A stretch of DNA of 64,000 bases from Tamlana sp. 2_MG-2023 (GCF_030548465.1 NZ_JAUOSF010000001.1:62001-126000); one strand, 5' to 3'; shown: positions 18,361 through 26,184, counted from the stretch's first letter. Numbers and translations are program-made. Notes: generated by a model not told the origin, from the letters alone.

Positions 18361-18378
18361 TTTCCGCCTTCGCGGAAA
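18361..18378 (-). repeat. Right hairpin of the GIY-YIG cassette
   Basis: Perfect 7-bp stem TTTCCGC/GCGGAAA with a CTTC loop on the plus strand, which reads GAAG on the minus strand. It is the inverted partner of the hairpin at 18026-18045 and lies 15 bp before the GIY-YIG start codon. Confidence 0.8.
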
Positions 18379-18388
18379 TTAGAAAATT

Positions 18389-19570
18389 TTAGATTTTGAA
18401 ATACTCAATATAATTCTGTAAATCTTTATCACCACGACCTGATAAACTCACGACAACCACATCGTCTGGTTTAAAGGTCTTTTCTTCAAAAATAGCTAGG
18501 GCATGTGAGCTTTCTATAGCTGGAATGATGCCTTCTAATTTACATAAGTCTAAACCTGCTTTCATAGCTTGGTCATCGGTCATGGCCATGAATTCGGCAC
18601 GTCCTGATTTACATAAATGGGCATGCATTGGACCAACACCTGGGTAATCTAATCCAGCTGAAATAGAATACGGCTCGGTAATTTGTCCGTCGTTAGTTTG
18701 CATCAACAAAGTTTTACAACCGTGAATGATGCCTTCTTTTCCTAAAATAGAAGTTGCCGCGCTTTCGCCTGAATCCACACCGTGTCCAGCAGCTTCTACA
18801 GCGATAATATTCACATCTTCTTCGTGTAAATAATGGTAATAAGTTCCAGCAGCATTACTTCCGCCACCAATACAAGCCACAACGTAATCTGGATTTTCAC
18901 GACCTTCTTGCTCTTTTAATTGCCATTTGATTTCTTCGGAAATCACCGCCTGAAATCGGGTCACCATATCAGGGTAGGGGTGCGGACCAATAGCTGAACC
19001 AATAATGTAATGCGTATCTACAGGATTGTTAATCCAATCGCGAATCGCCTCATTTGTAGCATCTTTAAGTGTACGGCTACCAGATTTTGCTGGAACTACA
19101 CTGGCGCCTAACATTTTCATTCTAGCCACGTTTGGTGCTTGTCTAGCAATATCAATTTCTCCCATGTATACAATACATTCAAGCCCCATTAGTGCACAAA
19201 CTGTAGCTGTGGCCACACCGTGTTGCCCAGCACCTGTTTCAGCAATAATACGAGCCTTGCCTAAACGTTTAGCCATTAAAATCTGACCAATAGTATTGTT
19301 TATTTTGTGAGCCCCTGTGTGATTTAAATCCTCACGCTTTAAATATATTTTGGTGTTGTATTTTTCTGAAAGACGCTTTGCAAAATAAAGCGGGGAGGGG
19401 CGACCAACATAATCTTTTAAAAGCTTGTCGAATTCTGCTTTAAAATCAGGTTCGGCCATCACTTTTAAGTAGTTTTGGCGTAACTCTTCTACGTTTGGGT
19501 ATAACATTTCTGGAATGTATGCACCACCAAATTCGCCGTAGTATCCTTTGTCGTTTACGTTATAATTCAT
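18389..19570 (-). CDS. trpB: Tryptophan synthase beta subunit
   Basis: TrpB joins indole and serine to make tryptophan using pyridoxal phosphate. The 393-residue protein has the PLP lysine in [12 protein letters not shown] (Lys89), the phosphate-binding GGGSNAAG loop and the conserved GRPSPLYFA and EDLNHTGA segments. It overlaps trpF by 4 bp (ATGA), so the two are translationally coupled. Downstream, the usual tight link to trpA is broken by the GIY-YIG cassette. Confidence 0.98.
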   Translation of the reverse strand: MNYNVNDKGYYGEFGGAYIPEMLYPNVEELRQNYLKVMAEPDFKAEFDKLLKDYVGRPSPLYFAKRLSEKYNTKIYLKREDLNHTGAHKINNTIGQILMAKRLGKARIIAETGAGQHGVATATVCALMGLECIVYMGEIDIARQAPNVARMKMLGASVVPAKSGSRTLKDATNEAIRDWINNPVDTHYIIGSAIGPHPYPDMVTRFQAVISEEIKWQLKEQEGRENPDYVVACIGGGSNAAGTYYHYLHEEDVNIIAVEAAGHGVDSGESAATSILGKEGIIHGCKTLLMQTNDGQITEPYSISAGLDYPGVGPMHAHLCKSGRAEFMAMTDDQAMKAGLDLCKLEGIIPAIESSHALAIFEEKTFKPDDVVVVSLSGRGDKDLQNYIEYFKI

Positions 19571-20307
19571 GAACTTTTATTTTCGTTGTTCGTAAAAACG
19601 TTTTGTTTAAATTCTTTTAGTAATTCTATATTTTTTAATCCGGGTTTCACCTCGAATTTACTATTGACATCCAGAGCATAGCAGTATTTTGAAGCGCTGC
19701 TGTTCTGAAATTTTTTAATATCTGAAATTTGATCTACTCCAATGCCCCCACTTAAAAAGAAGGGTTTTTCGGAAGGATAATCGTTTAAAACATTCCAGTC
19801 GAAAGTATAACCGTTGCCTCCAGGTAATTTGCCTTTGGTATCAAATAGAAAGTAATCGCAAACGGCTTCATAAGGTTTTAAAACTTCAAAATTGAAGCTG
19901 TCTTTTATAGAAAATACTTTAATGATTTCGATATTAAAAGGCATGTCATTTTCTTCTGAAATGAATTGTGTATGTTTTAAAGCATCACAATATTCAGGTG
20001 ATTCTATACCGTGTAGTTGCACGGCTTGTAAAGATAAACTGTTTACTTTTTCAATAACAAAATTGATATCGGCATCAACAAAAACACCAACTTTTTTTAT
20101 TGAAGACGGCAATTCAGGAATGCTGTTGGTTCCAAAATCACGTTCAGAATCTTCAAAAAATATAAATCCGAGATAATCCGGTTGCAAAGCTGCAAGGGCT
20201 TCTATATTATCTTCGAATTTCATACCACATACTTTGAGGTGAAGCCCCTCCCTAACCCTCCCCGAAGGGGAGGGAATGGATTGCGAAGTGTTTTTGTCCT
20301 TATTCAT
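19567..20307 (-). CDS. trpF: Phosphoribosylanthranilate isomerase with repeat-derived N-terminus
   Basis: TrpF isomerises N-(5-phosphoribosyl)anthranilate in the third step of tryptophan synthesis. The TIM-barrel core starts at LKVCGMK (catalytic Cys in CGM) and contains GVFVD, QLHG and a terminal SGGI phosphate loop, all as expected. About 24 residues precede the core, where homologues usually begin with M-x-L-K-x-C-G-M. Residues about 10-24 ([15 protein letters not shown]) are encoded by a GC-rich dispersed repeat, and there is no start codon between it and the core, so the ATG at 20307 must be used. It overlaps trpB by 4 bp. Confidence 0.93.
   Translation of the reverse strand: MNKDKNTSQSIPSPSGRVREGLHLKVCGMKFEDNIEALAALQPDYLGFIFFEDSERDFGTNSIPELPSSIKKVGVFVDADINFVIEKVNSLSLQAVQLHGIESPEYCDALKHTQFISEENDMPFNIEIIKVFSIKDSFNFEVLKPYEAVCDYFLFDTKGKLPGGNGYTFDWNVLNDYPSEKPFFLSGGIGVDQISDIKKFQNSSASKYCYALDVNSKFEVKPGLKNIELLKEFKQNVFTNNENKSS
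20241..20280 (-). repeat. GGGAGG-type repeat inside trpF
   Basis: The core is an 8-bp hairpin CCCTCCCC-GAA-GGGGAGGG (20256-20274) followed on the minus strand by GTTAGGGAGGGGCTT. It is far more GC-rich than its surroundings. Related sequence is at 36165-36224 (CCCTCC-TTGA-GGAGGG then GGGGAGG). Confidence 0.75.
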
Positions 20308-20330
20308 TACTATACTATTATCGTTTGAGT

Positions 20331-20358
20331 AAGCGTTCTCCTCCGATGGAGGAGGCTT
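20331..20358. repeat. Hairpin in the trpF-trpC junction
   Basis: A 7-bp stem CTCCTCC-GAT-GGAGGAG is flanked by AAGC and GCTT that extend the pairing. It abuts the trpC stop codon. The T-tract is absent, so it is more likely a repeat or an mRNA processing or stabilising element than a terminator. Confidence 0.6.
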
Positions 20359-21139
20359 ACAGTAAGTTTTTTATAAATGTTGTAGCACTAGCTCCAGGGT
20401 TATCGGTTTTCATGAAGTTTTCTCCAATTAAAAAACCTTGATATCCGTAAGGTTGAAGTTCTTTAATGGCTTCAATATTGCTGATGCCACTTTCTGAAAC
20501 TTTTACAAAATCATCAGGAATTAAAGTGCTTAAGGTTTTACTGGTATCTAGACTAACATCAAAAGTTTTTAAATTTCGATTATTTACACCTAACATGTCT
20601 AAACTTGGCATGATGGATTTATGTAGTTCTTCTTCATTATGAACTTCTAGGAGTACATCTAAATTTAAACTTTTAGCAAATTCTGAATATTTTTTGATTT
20701 CATCGCGTGATAGAATCGCAGCAATTAAAAGAATAACATCAGCACCATAAGCTTTAGCTTCTAGCAGTTGATATTCGTCAATAATGAATTCTTTTCGTAA
20801 TAAAGGTAAATTGCAACTGGCTCTAGCGGTTAATAAATCGTCTAAAGACCCACCAAAATACTTACCATCAGTTAAGACAGATATACCGCAAACACCCGCT
20901 TCTTCGTAGCCTTTAGCGACATCTTGAACGTTTAATGTGTTATTTATAACAGACTTTGAAGGTGAACGACGCTTGTGTTCAGCGATTATGCCTGATTGGC
21001 TTTGTCTTAGGTTGTTTGCTAATGAAACTGTTGGTCTTTCAAATAAAACCGATTGTTCTAATTGAGATACAGGAATTAAACTTTTACGAAGTGCCACTTC
21101 GTTACGTTTATCTAAGGTTATTTTATCTAGTATATTCAT
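20357..21139 (-). CDS. trpC: Indole-3-glycerol phosphate synthase
   Basis: TrpC closes the indole ring, releasing CO2 and water. The 260-residue TIM barrel has the family motifs IIAEHKRRSPSK (catalytic Lys near 56), LTDGKYFGGSLDDL, LLRKEFIIDEYQ and the C-terminal VSESGI phosphate-binding segment followed by GFLIGENFM. It is a separate gene here, not fused to trpF as in E. coli. The spacers on both sides contain repeats: a hairpin downstream and an ACTGAGACTGAAAACT repeat between it and trpD. Confidence 0.97.
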   Translation of the reverse strand: MNILDKITLDKRNEVALRKSLIPVSQLEQSVLFERPTVSLANNLRQSQSGIIAEHKRRSPSKSVINNTLNVQDVAKGYEEAGVCGISVLTDGKYFGGSLDDLLTARASCNLPLLRKEFIIDEYQLLEAKAYGADVILLIAAILSRDEIKKYSEFAKSLNLDVLLEVHNEEELHKSIMPSLDMLGVNNRNLKTFDVSLDTSKTLSTLIPDDFVKVSESGISNIEAIKELQPYGYQGFLIGENFMKTDNPGASATTFIKNLL

Positions 21140-21190
21140 TTTAATTCGTTTGTGGTTTTTAGTTGTTGGTTTTTAGAGCGCAAACTTGCT

Positions 21191-21214
21191 AACTGAAAAC
21201 TGAGACTGAAAACT
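21191..21214. repeat. Short dispersed repeat in the trpD-trpC spacer
   Basis: The plus-strand sequence contains ACTGAAAACTGAGACTGAAA, matching the GAGACTGAAAACT word of the nqrD-nqrE spacer at 9271-9289. Confidence 0.5.
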
Positions 21215-21216
21215 TT

Positions 21217-22209
21217 TTACTTGCTTAACACAATCAGCTTCTCCAAACTAGCCTTTGCTTTTCCTGAAAACAATGATTCTTTAGCCATTTCAAAACCTTC
21301 TTGATGCGAAATTTGATTGGTTGTCGCAATGGCTAAACCGGCATTGGCACAAACCACGTTATGTTGGGCTTCGGTACCTTCGCCATTTATCACTTTTACG
21401 AATATTTTAGCCGATTCTTCTACCGTACTACCTCCGAAAATAGCTTCTTGTTTTATGCTTGATAAACCTAAATGCTCTGGTGTAAACAAGGTTTCGGCAT
21501 TATTTGAAATGATTTTTGCTTTACCTGTTAGCGATATTTCATCGTAACCATCTAAAGCATGAATGATGCTATAGTTTTTATCGGTTTGTTGATAAAGATA
21601 GCCGTATAAACGTTGTAGTTCTAAGTTGAAAACACCAACCATTTGGTTTTTAGGAAAGGCAGGATTTACCATTGGGCCTAACATATTAAAAAATGTTTTC
21701 ACGCCTAACTCTTTACGAATCGGGCCAACTTCTTTCATAGCCGGGTGAAATAAAGGCGCGTGTAATACGCAGATTCCTGTTTGGTCTATCGAGCGTTTTA
21801 AAAAATCAATATCGTTTGAGAATTTAATACCTAAATATTCCATAACATTTGATGAACCACAAGAGGAAGATACGCCATAATTTCCATGTTTGGTAACATT
21901 TACACCCGCTCCAGCTGTAATGAACGAAGCTAGAGTTGATATATTAAACGTGTCTTTGCCATCACCACCAGTTCCGCAAAGGTCGATGGGATTAAATTCG
22001 TTTAAATCTACAGCGATACATAAATCTAGAAGTGCATTTCTAAACCCGCTTAACTCCTCTAAAGTTATGCTGCGCATCATATAAACGGAAAGAAAACAAA
22101 CAATCTGACTTTGGTTGTACGTACCGTTTGATATGTTCACCAAAACTTGTTTCGCTTCTTCGCTAGACAATGTTTCGTGGTTTAATAATCTGTTTAAAAT
22201 GTCTTTCAT
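21217..22209 (-). CDS. trpD: Anthranilate phosphoribosyltransferase
   Basis: TrpD transfers phosphoribose from PRPP to anthranilate, the second step of the pathway. The 330 residues are normal for the family. The PRPP-binding glycine loop GTGGDGKDTFNIST lies at about 79-92, followed by KHGNYGVSSSCGS (about 117-129) and the HPAMKEVGPIRKELG anthranilate-binding region. It is unfused from trpG, unlike the E. coli arrangement. Confidence 0.97.
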   Translation of the reverse strand: MKDILNRLLNHETLSSEEAKQVLVNISNGTYNQSQIVCFLSVYMMRSITLEELSGFRNALLDLCIAVDLNEFNPIDLCGTGGDGKDTFNISTLASFITAGAGVNVTKHGNYGVSSSCGSSNVMEYLGIKFSNDIDFLKRSIDQTGICVLHAPLFHPAMKEVGPIRKELGVKTFFNMLGPMVNPAFPKNQMVGVFNLELQRLYGYLYQQTDKNYSIIHALDGYDEISLTGKAKIISNNAETLFTPEHLGLSSIKQEAIFGGSTVEESAKIFVKVINGEGTEAQHNVVCANAGLAIATTNQISHQEGFEMAKESLFSGKAKASLEKLIVLSK

Positions 22210-22260
22210 TACTTTAATTTTTACTTAGTTTTTGGTTCCTAGCGATGGCTTTTTTATTTT

Positions 22261-22302
22261 AACCATTAACCATTAACCATTAACCATTAACCATTAACCA
22301 TT
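22261..22302. repeat. Six tandem AACCATT heptamers at the trpG 3' end
   Basis: The plus strand has six exact copies of AACCATT followed by AACCCAG. On the coding strand this reads GGTTAAT repeats that begin at the last codons of trpG (V-N-G-stop), so the final copies overlap the gene and the array lies in the trpG-trpD spacer. Each copy carries a potential stop codon TAA. Confidence 0.9.
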
Positions 22303-22860
22303 AACCCAGTTTTTCAAAATTTGCTTTCCGTCAGGTGTTAAAACCGATTCGGGATGGTATTGAACGCCTCTAACATCGTAAACTTTATGTCTTAACGACA
22401 TTATTTGTCCGTTTGAATCATAAGATGTTGCTTCGAGGCAATCTGGTAAATTAGCGTTAACCACCCATGAATGGTAACGTCCAACATTAAAGTTTTTTGT
22501 TAAGCCATTAAAAAGAACTTCGTCATCTACACATGTTTCTACAGGAGTTGCAACCCCATGATAAACATCGTCTAAATTTTCTAGAGTACCTCCAAAAACT
22601 TCACCTATGGCTTGTTGCCCTAAACACACGCCGAAAATACTTTTTGTTGGGGCGTATTTTTCGATAATGGCTTTTAATAATCCAGCTTCATCTGGAATTC
22701 CAGGGCCTGGAGATAACACAATTTTATCGAAAGGTTCAACGTCTTCTAAAGTTAATTTATCGTTTCTTACCACGGTAACATCACAATCTAAATCTTCTAA
22801 ATAATGAACCAGATTGTAAGTGAAACTGTCGTAATTATCTATAACTAATATTTTTTTCAT
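22294..22860 (-). CDS. trpG: Anthranilate synthase glutamine amidotransferase subunit
   Basis: TrpG supplies ammonia from glutamine to TrpE. The 188-residue class I amidotransferase has the catalytic Cys79 in FGVCLGQQAIGE, the oxyanion loop SPGPGIPDEAG (about 50-60) and the catalytic His-Glu pair in VQYHPESVLTP. It may also serve p-aminobenzoate synthesis, as in many bacteria. The last residues V-N-G and the stop codon lie in a tandem heptamer array. It is 63 bp downstream of trpE. Confidence 0.96.
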   Translation of the reverse strand: MKKILVIDNYDSFTYNLVHYLEDLDCDVTVVRNDKLTLEDVEPFDKIVLSPGPGIPDEAGLLKAIIEKYAPTKSIFGVCLGQQAIGEVFGGTLENLDDVYHGVATPVETCVDDEVLFNGLTKNFNVGRYHSWVVNANLPDCLEATSYDSNGQIMSLRHKVYDVRGVQYHPESVLTPDGKQILKNWVNG

Positions 22861-22923
22861 CGCTTTATTCCTAGGTCAATAGGAATCTATTTTAAGTTAT
22901 ACTTTATCTCTTTTTTCAACTAA

Positions 22924-24330
22924 CTAAATATCTTCAGCTAGAGTGATGGCTTTAGTTAAAGCGCCTAGTTTATTAAATACCTCTTGTAATTCACTTTCAG
23001 CATCCGATTTTGAAACCATTCCGGCGCCAGCTTGCCAATTTAATTTGTAGTTTTTACTTAAAAAAGTACGTATCATGATGGCATGATTAAAGTTGCCATC
23101 AAAATCCATAAAACCAATCGCGCCACCATAGTAGCCACGACTTGTTTTTTCGTATTTTTCAATAAGCTGCATCGCCATGTGTTTTGGAGCACCGCTTAAT
23201 GTTCCAGCAGGAAACGTATCGGCAACAACCTGCATCGTTGAAGTGGTCTCATGTTTTTTTCCAATAACCTTACTTACTAAGTGAATTACGTGAGAAAAGA
23301 ATTGAACCTCACGATAAGTAACCACTTTCACATTGCTTCCGTGGCGGCTTAAATCGTTTCGTGCTAAATCTACAAGCATCACGTGTTCTGCATTTTCTTT
23401 GTCGTCTGCTTTTAAAGCTTCAGCAAGTTTTTCATCTTGTTCGTCGTTTCCGGTACGCTTAAAAGTTCCGGCGATCGGATGAATTTCAGCTAAACCATCA
23501 TCCACAACAAGCTGCGCTTCTGGCGAACTACCAAAAATTCTAAAATCACCATAATCAAAATAAAATAAGTATGGCGACGGATTGATGCTTCGCAAGGCAC
23601 GATACACATTAAAGTCATCACCAGTAAATTCTTGAGAAAAACGTCTCGATAATACAAGCTGAAAGATGTCGCCACGACCTGCATGCTTTTTGGCTACGGC
23701 AACTTGTTCTCTAAATTCATCATCGGTTAAATTCGATTGAATAGGACCTTTTGAACTGAAATCGTATTCAGCAAAATTCTGAGTATTTATCAGTTTATCA
23801 ATCGCATCAATATTGTTTTCTTGATCTTCGTAACAATGTGCGAAAATATAAGCTTCATTTTTATAATGATTGATGGCAATAATGTTCTTGTAAACGGCAT
23901 AATATATATCTGGAACCGTCACAGAATCATCTTTTTTGCTTATTTGAATATCTTCAAAGTAACGTACAGCATCATAAGCTGTATAACCGAAAATACCATT
24001 GTTTATAAACTTGAAGTCTTCATCTGAATTCGTATCAAAACGCTTGGTGAATTTGTATATTTCATCAACAACATTCACATCATCTGTAATGTCTATCGCT
24101 GTTGAACTTCCGTCAGGATAGGTTTCATAAATCACCTCGTTTTCAACTTTTATTGTTGCAATAGGATTGAAACAGATGTACGAGAAGTTTTTATGACTTC
24201 TATGGTAGTCACCACTCTCTAACAGTATACTATTCGGGTGTTTATCACGAATTTTGTAGTATACCGTAACAGGTGTTATGGTGTCGGTTAATATTCTTTT
24301 GTTATGGGTGTATAGGCTAAATTTTTTCAT
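22924..24330 (-). CDS. trpE: Anthranilate synthase component I
   Basis: TrpE converts chorismate to anthranilate with ammonia from TrpG. The 468-residue protein has an N-terminal LLESGDYHRS element that in this family forms the tryptophan feedback site, followed by the catalytic half with GSSPEAQL, HPIAGT, DLARND, FPAGTLSGAPK and QAGAGMVSKSD. I set the start at MKKFSLYT (24330); another ATG three codons upstream (24339) directly abuts the T-run of the attenuator and is less likely. It is the first structural gene of the trp operon, preceded by a leader peptide and terminator. Confidence 0.96.
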   Translation of the reverse strand: MKKFSLYTHNKRILTDTITPVTVYYKIRDKHPNSILLESGDYHRSHKNFSYICFNPIATIKVENEVIYETYPDGSSTAIDITDDVNVVDEIYKFTKRFDTNSDEDFKFINNGIFGYTAYDAVRYFEDIQISKKDDSVTVPDIYYAVYKNIIAINHYKNEAYIFAHCYEDQENNIDAIDKLINTQNFAEYDFSSKGPIQSNLTDDEFREQVAVAKKHAGRGDIFQLVLSRRFSQEFTGDDFNVYRALRSINPSPYLFYFDYGDFRIFGSSPEAQLVVDDGLAEIHPIAGTFKRTGNDEQDEKLAEALKADDKENAEHVMLVDLARNDLSRHGSNVKVVTYREVQFFSHVIHLVSKVIGKKHETTSTMQVVADTFPAGTLSGAPKHMAMQLIEKYEKTSRGYYGGAIGFMDFDGNFNHAIMIRTFLSKNYKLNWQAGAGMVSKSDAESELQEVFNKLGALTKAITLAEDI

Positions 24331-24341
24331 ATATAACATAA

Positions 24342-24371
24342 AAAAGGCTTGTCGTGAATGACAAGCCTTTT
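24342..24371 (-). terminator. Attenuator hairpin before trpE
   Basis: The 12-bp perfect stem AAAAGGCTTGTC/GACAAGCCTTTT has a 6-nt loop (ATTCAC on the RNA). On the minus strand it is followed by a U-run that continues to 2-3 bases before the first possible trpE ATG. It lies 45 bases after the leader peptide stop. RNA segment UUCACGA, spanning the loop and the right arm, is exactly complementary to UCGUGAA just after the leader stop codon (24406-24412), a candidate antiterminator pairing. Confidence 0.85.
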
Positions 24372-24415
24372 GATATTTTAATTTTTAAATATACTAGGAT
24401 TTTACTTCACGAAGT

Positions 24416-24463
24416 TTAGTTTCGAAAGCACCACCACCAAGAATTATTTAAAATAGTTTTCAT
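24416..24463 (-). CDS. trpL: trp leader peptide with three tandem Trp codons
   Basis: The 15-residue peptide MKTILNNSWWWCFRN is encoded on the minus strand between the trp promoter and a strong intrinsic terminator. Three consecutive TGG codons (residues 9-11) and a TAA stop at 24416-24418 fit a ribosome-mediated attenuation leader: scarcity of charged tRNA-Trp would stall the ribosome at the WWW run and alter downstream RNA folding. It is too short for ordinary gene callers. Mechanistic parallels are the E. coli and rhizobial trp leaders; the operation in this organism is inference from structure. Confidence 0.85.
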   Translation of the reverse strand: MKTILNNSWWWCFRN

Positions 24464-24482
24464 TTTGTAAATTTTATCTGGC

Positions 24483-24513
24483 CAAATATAAAAATGATAA
24501 GCGATTGCGCAAA
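24483..24513 (-). promoter_or_regulatory. trp operon promoter
   Basis: On the minus strand a TTTG (-33 element, 24510-24513) is followed after 19 bp by TATATTTG (24483-24490), matching the Bacteroidota consensus TTTG-N17-23-TAnnTTTG. The expected RNA start is near 24476, about 13 bases before the leader peptide ATG. Confidence 0.75.
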
Positions 24514-24589
24514 ACTTTAGATCACTTTTTTAATTAAAAGTTTGTTAAACTAAAAGATATTCAATGAAGTATTATTTAGTTTTATGCTT

Positions 24590-25126
24590 ATGAAATTAAA
24601 AGTGTTATTTGTTGCTGTTTTGATAATGGCAAGTTGTGCAAAAAATAAAAAGCAAGAAAGCGGTACTGAAACTACTAAAGAAGTTGAAACAACTAAAGAA
24701 AAAGAGACGCCACTTGAAGTCTATGATTTTAATGGTTTTGAAAAATTTCTAAATCAGAAAGATGATAAGATTCATGTCGTAAATTTTTGGGCAACTTGGT
24801 GTGCGCCGTGTGTCAAGGAATTGCCGTATTTTGAACAATTAAATGATACTTATAAAGATGAAAATGTTGAAGTGCTTTTAGTGAGTTTAGATTTTCCGCA
24901 TATGTACGATAGCAAATTGAAACCTTTTATTAAGGATAGAAAATTAAAATCGAAAGTAGTGGCTTTGGATGATCCTGATATGAACACGTGGATTCCTAAA
25001 GTTAACGAAGCTTGGTCAGGCTCCATTCCGGCAACTGTAATTTATAATAAAAACAAAAGTGTGTTTTTTGAGCAGTCCTTTACTTTCGACGAATTGGAAA
25101 AAGAGGTCAAACAATTTTTAAACTAA
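24590..25126 (+). CDS. TlpA-type thioredoxin-like lipoprotein
   Basis: This is a membrane-anchored thiol-disulfide oxidoreductase of about 178 residues. A lipoprotein signal ends at IMASC, and a charged Glu/Lys/Thr linker leads to the thioredoxin fold with the WCAPC active site (FWATWCAPCVKEL) and the cis-proline loop SIPATVIY. It probably acts in the periplasm in disulfide reduction or cytochrome maturation. The ATG at 24590 gives the best signal peptide; one two codons earlier is also possible. The gene is divergent from trp and 12 bp before another thioredoxin-fold gene. Confidence 0.88.
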   Translation: MKLKVLFVAVLIMASCAKNKKQESGTETTKEVETTKEKETPLEVYDFNGFEKFLNQKDDKIHVVNFWATWCAPCVKELPYFEQLNDTYKDENVEVLLVSLDFPHMYDSKLKPFIKDRKLKSKVVALDDPDMNTWIPKVNEAWSGSIPATVIYNKNKSVFFEQSFTFDELEKEVKQFLN

Positions 25127-25138
25127 AACGATCACAAA

Positions 25139-25756
25139 ATGAAAAAAGCAATTAAAATAATATCAGGAGGCTTGTTAGTGCTTTTGATTAGTGCATTTAC
25201 AGTAAATAATACAATTAATAAGGGCTATAAAATTGGAGATGTTGCAGAGGATTTTTCCTTAAAAAACATTGACGGTAAAATGGTATCTATGGCCGATTAT
25301 AAAGACGCCAAGGGGTTCATAATAACTTTTACCTGTAATACTTGTCCATATGCGGTTATGTATGAAGATAGAATTATAGAATTGAACAAGAAATATGCCC
25401 CTAAAGGTTATCCAGTTATAGCTATTATGCCTAATAATGTTGAGGTGAAGCCAGGTGATGCTTTACCAGAAATGAAAAAAAGGGCAGGGGAGAAAGGTTT
25501 TAATTTTCCGTATTTAATTGATGAATCTCAAAATGTATTTCCGAAATTCGGAGCCACAAAAACACCGCATATGTTTGTTTTAGAGAAAACAAGTAAAGGG
25601 AATGTGGTTAAGTATATTGGTGCCATTGATGATAATTATAAGGATGCTGCTGCGGTAAATACAAAATATGTTGAAGCCGCTGTAGATGCCTTACTAAAAG
25701 GCAAAGAAGTTCCTGAATCTGAAACTAAAGCGATAGGTTGCTCTATCAAAGTATAA
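25139..25756 (+). CDS. Secreted thioredoxin-fold protein (redoxin family)
   Basis: This 205-residue protein has an N-terminal signal or anchor segment (ISGGLLVLLISAFTV). It then has a redoxin-type fold: IGDVAEDFSLKNIDGK, the CxxC motif in TFTCNTCPYAVMYE, and FGATKTPHMFVLE as the cis-proline loop. It belongs to a group of thioredoxin-like peroxiredoxins common in Bacteroidota; the exact substrate is unknown. It is 12 bp downstream of the TlpA-like gene and is followed by a strong terminator, so the two form an operon for periplasmic thiol chemistry. Confidence 0.85.
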   Translation: MKKAIKIISGGLLVLLISAFTVNNTINKGYKIGDVAEDFSLKNIDGKMVSMADYKDAKGFIITFTCNTCPYAVMYEDRIIELNKKYAPKGYPVIAIMPNNVEVKPGDALPEMKKRAGEKGFNFPYLIDESQNVFPKFGATKTPHMFVLEKTSKGNVVKYIGAIDDNYKDAAAVNTKYVEAAVDALLKGKEVPESETKAIGCSIKV

Positions 25757-25780
25757 CTTATAAATAATGGTAAGTAAAAG

Positions 25781-25810
25781 TCCGAAGCAGTAATTCTTCG
25801 GATTTTTTTT
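25781..25810 (+). terminator. Intrinsic terminator after the thioredoxin pair
   Basis: Stem TCCGAAG/CTTCGGA with an 8-nt loop followed by eight T residues. Confidence 0.88.
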
Positions 25811-25831
25811 CGTCTATACTATTAGAAATCT

Positions 25832-25839
25832 TAATTTTG
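25832..25839 (+). promoter_or_regulatory. Candidate -7 element for the rhodanese pair
   Basis: TAATTTTG matches TAnnTTTG and is 22 bases before the start codon at 25862. No clear TTTG lies at the -33 position, only a T-run ending in TTCG, so confidence is moderate. Confidence 0.4.
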
Positions 25840-25861
25840 TAGAACACATATATAATTAAAC

Positions 25862-26176
25862 ATGGAAGATTTAACACAAGAAGAATGGGTAGAACAATTA
25901 GCGAATGATGAAAACGCTGTTGTTTTGGATGTAAGAACCGATGCTGAAGTTGCTGAAGGGATTATCGAGAATGCAATTCATATAGATATTTACAAAGGAC
26001 AAGAGTTTGTAAACGAAATTGAGGAATTAGATAAGTCTAAAAACTACTATGTGTACTGCCGTTCTGGAAACCGTTCGGGTAAAGCCTGCCAAATTATGGA
26101 GCAACTAGGTTTTGAAAATGCATATAACTTAGAAGGTGGAATGTTAGAATGGACCGGTGATGTTGTTGAAAAGTAA
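25862..26176 (+). CDS. Cytosolic rhodanese-like domain protein
   Basis: This 104-residue single-domain protein has a VLDVRTDAEVAEGII substrate-side motif and the active-site loop YCRSGNRSGKA with the nucleophilic cysteine. No signal peptide is seen. Rhodanese domains carry sulfane sulfur as a persulfide. It is 8 bp before a paralogue with a lipoprotein signal, so the operon encodes a cytoplasmic and an envelope version of the same domain. Confidence 0.92.
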   Translation: MEDLTQEEWVEQLANDENAVVLDVRTDAEVAEGIIENAIHIDIYKGQEFVNEIEELDKSKNYYVYCRSGNRSGKACQIMEQLGFENAYNLEGGMLEWTGDVVEK

Positions 26177-26184
26177 TAGGTTGT

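Larger units (their letters stand above)
18026..18378. mobile_element. Putative GIY-YIG cassette bounded by inverted hairpins
   Basis: Two hairpins of one shape flank a GIY-YIG nuclease gene. On the left (plus strand) the sequence is ATTCCCTC-GAAG-GAGGGAAT-CT; on the right (minus strand) it is ATTTCCGC-GAAG-GCGGAAAT-CT. They point inward in opposite orientation, so the unit looks like a small element with terminal hairpins. It lies 10 bp after the trpB stop and 20 bp before the trpA start. I see no target duplication. The mobile nature is inference. Confidence 0.5.

Noticed and set aside
22257-22307. CRISPR array or telomere-like sequence
   Set aside because: The 7-bp units have no spacers between them; it is a simple tandem repeat overlapping the trpG end.
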